From Sphingobacterium bambusae (GTDB lineage: Bacteria; Bacteroidota; Bacteroidia; Sphingobacteriales; Sphingobacteriaceae), in NCBI RefSeq assembly GCF_033955345.1, contig NZ_CP138332.1:558001-622000 (forward strand): DNA of 64,000 bases. The letters run 5' to 3'. The notes below the pieces were generated by a model that saw only the letters and a list, made by a program, of their open reading frames with translations, made no database searches and was not told where the DNA came from. A program made the translations under genes and the position numbers. Below are positions 57,908 to 64,000 of this stretch, piece after piece; the stretch's first letter is position 1; every line of letters begins with the position of its first letter.

Positions 57908-58597
57908 ATGAAAGACAAATTATCAACCATCTTGAAAAAGCTGTTTCTTAGCTCAATGGCTGGAATAGCCGCAAACCAACCCGCTAATGCCGCAAATGTG
58001 GCAGAAACAATCTCCTCCAATCCAAAAGAAAAAGAACTATCTTTCGATAAGGAAGCGGATTTAAGCCCAAAGCTTTTACTAAAAGTAAATTCTGGTGGCG
58101 ATTGGTCAGTAGTTTCGCACCGTAGTCACCGTTCACATTCATCACACAGATCACATTATTCCAGTTCTACGAGTAGTAGCAGCTCCTCTCGGTCTACAAG
58201 TTCACGTAGTACAGGATCCTCGTCAGGCTCTAGTAGTTCATCATCATCAAAACCTTTAAATTTTAATAGTAGCGGTTCATCAGGCAGCTCCGGTTCAGCA
58301 GCATCCAATACTGTGAGGCCTTCGACTAGTATATCGTCGGGAATAACTGCAACGGCGCTTAAACTTGGAGACCGAAACTTAAAAAAAGGGATGATTGGTA
58401 GTGATGTAACAGAATTAATTAACATCCTATTAAAAAAAGGCTACCTAAAGCTTGAAAATGGCGAGAAGCAAGTAACAGGAACATATACCTACGACGAAAC
58501 CATTGAGGCGACCATCAAGCGCTTCCAAAAGGATAATAATATCACCGTAGATGGAAATTGCGGCTCGACTACAGTTTATTATTTATTGTATCTGTAG
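57908..58597 (+). CDS. hxsA: His-Xaa-Ser repeat protein HxsA
   Basis: 229 residues. Weak N-terminal signal-like region (about 1-28, ending QPANAANVAE). Then five contiguous His-Xaa-Ser units, HRSHRSHSSHRSHYS (residues 71-85), a Ser/Gly-rich linker (86-135), and a C-terminal peptidoglycan-binding domain (about 153-229) with LKKGMIGSDVTELINILLKKG and ATIKRFQKDNNITVDG. Known: HxsA (TIGR03979-type) is the predicted substrate of the paired radical SAM proteins HxsB and HxsC. Inferred: the repeats are modified and the domain directs the product to the cell wall. Starts the operon; hxsD follows after 1 nt. Confidence 0.88.
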   Translation: MKDKLSTILKKLFLSSMAGIAANQPANAANVAETISSNPKEKELSFDKEADLSPKLLLKVNSGGDWSVVSHRSHRSHSSHRSHYSSSTSSSSSSRSTSSRSTGSSSGSSSSSSSKPLNFNSSGSSGSSGSAASNTVRPSTSISSGITATALKLGDRNLKKGMIGSDVTELINILLKKGYLKLENGEKQVTGTYTYDETIEATIKRFQKDNNITVDGNCGSTTVYYLLYL

Positions 58598-58598
58598 T

Positions 58599-58964
58599 AT
58601 GCAAATAGAACGTTATCAGCATAAGATTTTATTTACGATAGAATCCTCATTATACAGCGAGGCCGTAATACATAAGTGCTTTTATTGGTATCTATCCAAG
58701 TTTCAGATCGAAATACAGTCGGTGATGCATCATTATCAGGTAACTGTTGATCAAATTTCATTAGAGGTAGACCAAGAACATCTGATAGCACAGATAAAAA
58801 AGAATTTGGTTGATTATCACACGCGAGAAATAATCACCAGAGAGACCATAGATATCAGGACACTTTTAGTAGTGAAAGCGTTCGCGCACGACGATGCCTT
58901 TGACGATATGCCAGGTGGCGATCTGAATGATACAGTTGGATTTAGTGCTTCAGATTTTAAGTAG
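58599..58964 (+). CDS. hxsD: His-Xaa-Ser system protein HxsD
   Basis: 121 residues from the ATG at 58599, 1 nt after the hxsA stop. The family signature, LLNDYxLRE in TIGR03976, appears as NLVDYHTREIITRETIDIRTLL, partly changed; the region around HKCFYWYLSKF also fits. Known: a small protein always encoded with HxsB and HxsC and presumed to bind the precursor or the radical SAM pair. No catalytic residues are evident. The next gene, hxsB, begins 4 nt after its stop. Confidence 0.85.
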   Translation: MQIERYQHKILFTIESSLYSEAVIHKCFYWYLSKFQIEIQSVMHHYQVTVDQISLEVDQEHLIAQIKKNLVDYHTREIITRETIDIRTLLVVKAFAHDDAFDDMPGGDLNDTVGFSASDFK

Positions 58965-58968
58965 GAAT

Positions 58969-60468
58969 ATGTTTATGGATGGTAATGCGATTAAAGATTT
59001 CCGAACTTTTAAATCGCCAATGTATTATGGTAGCGATAAGGATACTTACTATCTTCTACCCTTTCGGTTTCATCAGATTAGCGATAGTAAGGAAGTACTG
59101 GTCAACGAGATTGGTGATTTCATTTTAGCGCCTACTGGAACAGCAACGCGTATTGCACGCCGGCAAGTGACCAAGAATGAAGAACTGTATGCGGATTTGA
59201 TAGCTAACTTCTTCATCTCCGAGAACGCAATCCCAGACCTAATTGACGTAATGGCTACTAGGTACCGGACAAAAAAGTCTTTTTTGGACGACTTCACAGC
59301 ATTACACATCTTCGTCGTTTCATTGCGTTGCAACCATTCCTGCCACTACTGCCAAGTGTCAAGAGTATCCGAAAGTCGACAAGATTTTGATATCTCTATA
59401 GAAAATCTAAAGGCCGGTATTGAGCATATGTTTCGGTCACCTTCACCATCAATTACCATGGAATTTCAAGGCGGTGAACCGCTTTTAGCATTCGATAAGG
59501 TAAAATATGGTGTAGAATATGCAAAGCAGTTAAATGAAACCTACAACAAGGAAATTACCTTTGTAGTCTGTACAAATGCGACAGTATTTACGGAAGATAT
59601 CCTAGATTTCTGCTTGTTGAACGATGTAATGGTATCGACTTCCCTCGACGGCCCCTCCTTCCTACATAATGCCAATAGACCGAAAACAGGAGCCAAAAGC
59701 TACGAAATGGTGCTACAGGGTATCACCGATGCCAGAGAAAAGTTAGGTTATGAAAAGGTGTCTGCACTTATGACCACCACGGCGTTAAGTTTAGATTATC
59801 CAACGGAAATTATTGACAACTACATTGAGAATGGTTTCAGAAATATTTTCCTCCGACCTATTAGCCCATACGGTTTTGCATTAAAAAATGCGAAAAAGAA
59901 TCACTACCACACGCAAAAGTATCTAGAGTTCTACAAAAAAGGCCTTGATTATATTATTCAACTCAACAGAAACGGCCAGTTTATTGTTGAGGACTACACA
60001 ACTGTCATCTTAAAGAAGATCCTTACCCCTTTTCCTGTCAGCTACGTGGATCTACAGTCTCCCGCAGGGATGATCAACAATGTGATTGTATTTAACTACG
60101 ATGGCTACGTTTACGCAACGGATGAGTCAAGGATGTTGGCAGAAAATCAAGATTTCACGTTTCGAATGGGACATGTACAAGACCAATACCGAGACATCTT
60201 CTATGGTAAAAAAGCTAAAACCTTTGCTCAATATTGGTCAAATGAAAGTTTGGCGGGTTGTGCCGATTGTGGCTTTCAAGCCTATTGTGGTGCGGATCCC
60301 GTATTCCATTATGCCTCGCAAGGCGATTTTGAAGGCTTTAGACCCGATTCAGATTTTTGTATAAAGAATATGGAGATCATTCGACACATTTTTGAATTGA
60401 TTGACACCCAGGGCGAGTCCCTACTTAAGATTTTCTATTCATGGATAACCAATACCGAACAAAACTAG
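58969..60468 (+). CDS. hxsB: Radical SAM maturase HxsB
   Basis: 499 residues from the ATG at 58969, preceded by AGGAAT. Radical SAM cluster motif CNHSCHYC (C121, C125, C128), then MEFQGGEPLLAF, the SAM-binding GGE-type motif, CTNATVFTEDILDF and STSLDGPSFLHNAN. C-terminal cysteines in GCADCGFQAYCGADP and FCIKNMEI look like a SPASM-type auxiliary cluster region. Known: HxsB (TIGR03978-type) is one half of the Hxs radical SAM pair. Inferred: it installs carbon-centred bonds in HxsA. hxsC follows by 9 nt. Confidence 0.93.
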   Translation: MFMDGNAIKDFRTFKSPMYYGSDKDTYYLLPFRFHQISDSKEVLVNEIGDFILAPTGTATRIARRQVTKNEELYADLIANFFISENAIPDLIDVMATRYRTKKSFLDDFTALHIFVVSLRCNHSCHYCQVSRVSESRQDFDISIENLKAGIEHMFRSPSPSITMEFQGGEPLLAFDKVKYGVEYAKQLNETYNKEITFVVCTNATVFTEDILDFCLLNDVMVSTSLDGPSFLHNANRPKTGAKSYEMVLQGITDAREKLGYEKVSALMTTTALSLDYPTEIIDNYIENGFRNIFLRPISPYGFALKNAKKNHYHTQKYLEFYKKGLDYIIQLNRNGQFIVEDYTTVILKKILTPFPVSYVDLQSPAGMINNVIVFNYDGYVYATDESRMLAENQDFTFRMGHVQDQYRDIFYGKKAKTFAQYWSNESLAGCADCGFQAYCGADPVFHYASQGDFEGFRPDSDFCIKNMEIIRHIFELIDTQGESLLKIFYSWITNTEQN

Positions 60469-60477
60469 AATGACTAC

Positions 60478-61578
60478 ATGATCCAGCTTAATTCGCGGGG
60501 AATCCCCATTAATATAGAAAGCCCTACGTTAGCCACTATCTTTGCAAAATCCATAAATAATGACCTTGTTGCTCAACGTGCGGATGGAGGAACTATCGCA
60601 TTGTACAAGCACGTTCCGGAGCTTAATAACGATCAAATGATTGTAGGACTTCAGAAATTGGACAATTTAACAGAAGGAGATATTGTTTACATAAATACAA
60701 ACGGAGCAATCAATACACTCTACAGAAGGGATTCATTGCATAACGCGCTCTTCATCACTGACCGATGCAACAGTAACTGTTTGATGTGTTCACAACCTCC
60801 CAAAAATCATGATGATCTATCCCATTTCTACGCTATAAATACTGCATTGATATCGATGATACCTAAGGATACTTTAGAGCTAGGTATTACTGGAGGAGAG
60901 CCGACCTTACTTGGTCAAAGGTTTCTTTCATTACTTGCACAGCTCAAGTACGAACTTTCTAGCACAGAGATTCATATTCTATCCAATGGACGAAGTTTTG
61001 CGTGGAGACATGTGGCGCAATCCATTAGTAAAGTTGACAATAGGCGAACGGTATATGGAATACCACTTTATTCGGACGATTATCGACAACACGATTACAT
61101 CGTACAAGCCAAAGATGCATTCAATCAAACGGTCTTAGGAATGCATAATATGGCAAGGTATAACCAACGGATGGAAGTTCGTGTTGTGCTTCACAAGCAA
61201 TCTTACCGTCGCTTACCGCAACTAGCAAAATATATCTATAGAAATCTCCCTTTTATCGAACACGTGGCCTTTATGGGGCTAGAGTACACCGGGTATACCG
61301 TTAAAAATCACGACCTGTTATGGATGGAACCGGTCGCTTATGCCGAAGAGCTCGAAGAGGCAGTATTGTACTTACATGCCATGGGGATGAATGTTTCTAT
61401 TTACAATCTACAATTGTGTTTACTAAAACAATCACTATGGCCGTTCGCTCAAAAATCAATTTCAGATTGGAAGCAAAATTATCTTGCGGAATGTAGCAGT
61501 TGCAGTAAACTCGATAGCTGCGGTGGTGTATTTGAAACTTCTAAGCGTCACAGCACGCTAATTTCAGCAATACGATAA
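60478..61578 (+). CDS. hxsC: Radical SAM maturase HxsC
   Basis: 366 residues. Cluster motif CNSNCLMC (C97, C101, C104) sits far into the protein, after an N-terminal ~95 residues that start MIQLNSRGIPI and may bind the substrate or HxsD. GITGGEPTLLGQRFL is the SAM-binding motif; C-terminal cysteines (ECSSCSKLDSCGG) could ligate an auxiliary cluster. Known: HxsC (TIGR03977-type) accompanies HxsB. The product of the pair is, to my knowledge, not defined. The stop codon abuts the next ATG directly. Confidence 0.93.
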   Translation: MIQLNSRGIPINIESPTLATIFAKSINNDLVAQRADGGTIALYKHVPELNNDQMIVGLQKLDNLTEGDIVYINTNGAINTLYRRDSLHNALFITDRCNSNCLMCSQPPKNHDDLSHFYAINTALISMIPKDTLELGITGGEPTLLGQRFLSLLAQLKYELSSTEIHILSNGRSFAWRHVAQSISKVDNRRTVYGIPLYSDDYRQHDYIVQAKDAFNQTVLGMHNMARYNQRMEVRVVLHKQSYRRLPQLAKYIYRNLPFIEHVAFMGLEYTGYTVKNHDLLWMEPVAYAEELEEAVLYLHAMGMNVSIYNLQLCLLKQSLWPFAQKSISDWKQNYLAECSSCSKLDSCGGVFETSKRHSTLISAIR

Positions 61579-63606
61579 ATGGATAAGAAAAATCGCCCCC
61601 TGATCTACAAAAATCTATTTCTGTTAGTTGGAGTTCTGCTACTAATCAATCCGGTCATAATCTACATCGTTTTTGGAAAGATATGGTTATCGCTCCTTAC
61701 AACACTTGTCGCTGTAGTGTTAACCGTCGGCGTTGCCGAAAGAAAAAAACTTCGGGGCATGTTTACCATATGGCTTAATTTTCTGATAGTAATCTCCATT
61801 TTTATCCATAGTGAAGCCGTCTTCACCTCTCGTTTTCCAGAATATATTATCGAAGATTTATATAAGGTCAATCATTATTATTACTTCAATCGTCCATACC
61901 TAGACAAAACATTTCAAGACAAGGAATACAATGTTCGGTATAAGACCAACGCCCAAGGATTCAGGATTGGAAGTGATGATGATCCTGATGTACGCGTGCA
62001 GGAATGTGATTGGCTATTTATTGGAGACTCCTATACACAGGGCGCTCAGGTTGAGTATGAAGACCTATTTACTTCAAAACTTTTCGATAGTTTTCCCAAC
62101 AAAATAATAGTGAATGCAGGAATAAGCGGAATGGGAATTATTGATGAATACTACTATTATGTTAATGAAGGAAAACTGTTAAAACCGGAAAAGATATTTT
62201 TGCAGATATGCAACTTTAACGACTTTATGAAGGTTGAAAAGAGGACGGCTGGGTTTTCTGATTATCTGATGCACCATTCAAACTTTGCCCGGTTCATGTT
62301 ATATGACTTAAAATATGCGAACCCTGCTGAGCTACCACTGGGTAGATGGACGGAGCCCTTCTATCCAGACAAAAAATCTAACATTGATTATAATATCTTT
62401 TACAGGGAGCAATCTGAGAAGAAGAAGAGAGATCTTAAAAACTTCTGTTTATACCTACAAAAATTTTCGAAGGCCGCAGCGGAAAATGGATCGGAACTGA
62501 TCTTATTTCAGATTCCAACGAAAGAGCAGGTGCACTTTAAATATCTGAACGAAGTTTTGTCGGAATTCGACATCAACATTGAAGAACTAGACATGAATTT
62601 CCCTAATAGATGGCTATCCAAACAATGTAAAAATCAAGAAATTGCTTACCTAGATCTGCTACCAGATTTTACGAGTTCCCAAGCAGCACTCTTTTACGAT
62701 TTCGATGAGCATCTCAACATATTGGGACATCAACAGATTGCAAACAGTTTACGTAAAAAGATAGAGATGTCACCTTCTGCGCGTGCTGAAATTACCATGC
62801 TGAGCAAATCTAATGCGGGAGATCGCTATCCCGTCTTCGATATTCACGACAGCACAGTTTTTTTTCAATCATGGCGAGATGGAAACATGGAACTCTTTTC
62901 AGCGGACAGCACCATGCAGAGCGTGCAACGGATAACCTGGAACAACAGGGACGAATTACATTCATGGCCTTCGCCTGATGGTCGCACAATTGTTTTCACA
63001 GAAGGTGACCAAGCTTTGAATACCACCAAAGTTATTTTAATGGATATCAACGGTACTAATCGACGATCGATCACAAATGGAATCGATACCTTTGGAGCAA
63101 TTCCGTCCTTTAGCCCAGACGGTAACTGGATAGCTTATGCTGCTTGGCATTTGCGATCAGGGAACTTCACCAACCCCTATATTGTATTACAGCAGATTCA
63201 CACCAATGAAGTATCAATTATAACCTCGGATGATTATGAACATTGGCGTCCAATATTTTCACCCGATGGAAAAACGATTTATTACATCGCGAAGGATAAA
63301 GACGATCAATTTGATATCTATGCATATTCGCTTCAATCGAAGAAAAGAACAAACTTAACCAAATCAACCTATGACGAATGGGATCCAAGTGTTTCTCCAG
63401 ATGGTAGCACTATGGTGTATTCTGCCCGCCAAAATGGAAATTGGGATCTATTTCTATTAGATCTACAAAGCGGGGTAAAAAGACGGCTTACCGACTCAAA
63501 GGGTGATGAATGGGACCCTACCTTCTCACCTTCTGGCAAAACTATATACTATGCCGCCACTTACGGGCTCAGAAATGGGATATTTAAAATACTGACTTCC
63601 GATTAA
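61579..63606 (+). CDS. Membrane SGNH hydrolase fused to a PD40 beta-propeller
   Basis: 675 residues. Three helices at the N-terminus (about 12-31, 36-53 and 63-78), then an SGNH hydrolase domain: LFIGDSYTQGAQV (S151), ICNFNDFMK (N block) and DFDEHLNILGHQ with the catalytic His region. From about residue 415 there are six PD40-like blades, with SPDGRTIVFTEGD, FSPDGNWIAYAAW, FSPDGKTIYYIAKD, VSPDGSTMVYSAR and FSPSGKTIYYAAT as repeating units. Known: SGNH proteins near MBOAT proteins transfer acyl groups to extracytoplasmic glycans, as in alginate acetylation. I do not know this fusion as a named family. It abuts hxsC. Confidence 0.75.
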   Translation: MDKKNRPLIYKNLFLLVGVLLLINPVIIYIVFGKIWLSLLTTLVAVVLTVGVAERKKLRGMFTIWLNFLIVISIFIHSEAVFTSRFPEYIIEDLYKVNHYYYFNRPYLDKTFQDKEYNVRYKTNAQGFRIGSDDDPDVRVQECDWLFIGDSYTQGAQVEYEDLFTSKLFDSFPNKIIVNAGISGMGIIDEYYYYVNEGKLLKPEKIFLQICNFNDFMKVEKRTAGFSDYLMHHSNFARFMLYDLKYANPAELPLGRWTEPFYPDKKSNIDYNIFYREQSEKKKRDLKNFCLYLQKFSKAAAENGSELILFQIPTKEQVHFKYLNEVLSEFDINIEELDMNFPNRWLSKQCKNQEIAYLDLLPDFTSSQAALFYDFDEHLNILGHQQIANSLRKKIEMSPSARAEITMLSKSNAGDRYPVFDIHDSTVFFQSWRDGNMELFSADSTMQSVQRITWNNRDELHSWPSPDGRTIVFTEGDQALNTTKVILMDINGTNRRSITNGIDTFGAIPSFSPDGNWIAYAAWHLRSGNFTNPYIVLQQIHTNEVSIITSDDYEHWRPIFSPDGKTIYYIAKDKDDQFDIYAYSLQSKKRTNLTKSTYDEWDPSVSPDGSTMVYSARQNGNWDLFLLDLQSGVKRRLTDSKGDEWDPTFSPSGKTIYYAATYGLRNGIFKILTSD

Positions 63607-63607
63607 T

Positions 63608-64000
63608 ATGCTTTTTACTTCCCTGCCCTTTATGTCGTTTTTCTGCTTGGTCTGCATTGCTTTCTATACGATAAAAGACAATTTCAGAAGCTCTATCGTA
63701 ATGGTAGCGAGCTTTATTTTTTATGCCTTTTCAGGTGCCTCCAGTTTATTTTACCTATTAATAATAATATTCGTTACATTCACCGCGATTAAGGCTACGC
63801 AAAGGTTCCAAAGTAATACGCCTTGCAAGATTGCCGTAGGCTGTATTATCATTATGCTCTTATCAGCAAAGTACTCTCCAATACCGCAGATCATTAATGA
63901 TTCTAGCGCATTTGGCCAAGAATATTCAGAAAATATTCTACCACTTGGGCTATCTTTCTACGCTCTACAGGCCATAAGCTTGCTTATAGAGATAAACAAA
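63608..64000 (+). CDS. MBOAT-family O-acyltransferase (partial, N-terminal part)
   Basis: 131 codons, no stop before the window edge. Starts at ATG 63608, 1 nt after the previous stop. Hydrophobic helices throughout (LFTSLPFMSFFCLVCIAFY, VASFIFYAFSGASSLFYLL) and the MBOAT signature ILPLGLSFYALQAISLLIE near residue 117. Known: AlgI-type MBOATs move an acyl group across the membrane for an SGNH partner. The catalytic His lies further downstream, outside the window. Inferred to work with the SGNH-PD40 protein. Confidence 0.85.
   Translation, partial: MLFTSLPFMSFFCLVCIAFYTIKDNFRSSIVMVASFIFYAFSGASSLFYLLIIIFVTFTAIKATQRFQSNTPCKIAVGCIIIMLLSAKYSPIPQIINDSSAFGQEYSENILPLGLSFYALQAISLLIEINK

Noticed and set aside
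58156..58425. Antisense acidic ORF within hxsA
   Set aside because: It is the complement of the Ser-rich linker, giving a leucine- and glutamate-rich artefact.

Overview
The window looks like a chromosome segment of a Bacteroidota bacterium, most likely Sphingobacteriaceae (Sphingobacterium/Pedobacter-like). The reasons are LytS/LytTR signalling, Tat-targeted Gfo/Idh/MocA and GMC sugar oxidoreductases, GH130, a short adenylate kinase and an Obg without a C-terminal domain, and promoters of the Bacteroidota type (TTTG, about 19 nt, TANNTTTG). No 16S gene is present, so genus is inference.

Left end (1-3160): an AT-rich array of small minus-strand genes separated by imperfect inverted repeats. 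One separator (2488-2620) has the layout of an integron attC site: GCCTAAC holding the stop codon of the upstream gene, 20-nt inverted arms, then GTTAGCA just before the next gene. No integrase gene is visible. Two of the four cassette genes are frameshifted: a YiiX-type cysteine hydrolase at a TTTGC pentanucleotide repeat, and an HEFGH metallopeptidase-like gene at a C/G run. The array abuts the 3' side of tRNA-Pro.

Core (3490-51690): ordinary chromosomal genes. In order: a LytS/LytTR two-component pair with a small coupled ORF; acyl-ACP thioesterase; two minus-strand sugar-oxidation operons (MFS permease, GMC oxidoreductase, Gfo/Idh, gluconate-dehydrogenase-type small subunit; and FGE-like protein, Gfo/Idh, ApbE, TIM-barrel isomerase), a set that fits 3-keto-glycoside formation and use; an AEC transporter; a PagL-like deacylase; the rluA-tlpA-pyrF cluster; panB; obg-adk; two identical tRNA-Arg genes; assorted hydrolases, a TetR regulator and nitroreductase; pepD; GH130; an acetyltransferase; UbiB; WbqC; an LpxL-type acyltransferase with a GT2; ligA; dapA; two unrelated aconitases side by side; rpe; and a PgpH-like 7TM-HD phosphodiesterase.

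Right end (51599-64000): an AT-rich island starting at tRNA-Ser, with a tyrosine recombinase, an unknown membrane protein, an IS1182-type element whose transposase carries an in-frame stop, and a DUF6602 nuclease-like gene. It then carries a tight plus-strand operon: hxsA (His-Xaa-Ser repeat protein with a peptidoglycan-binding domain), hxsD, hxsB and hxsC (paired radical SAM/SPASM-type maturases), a membrane SGNH hydrolase fused to a PD40 beta-propeller, and an MBOAT acyltransferase cut by the window end. The Hxs set is a bioinformatically defined peptide-modification system. Its spacing of 0-9 nt from an SGNH-propeller/MBOAT acylation pair, on an integrase-bearing island, is the most interesting content here: a possible modified, acylated surface protein system.
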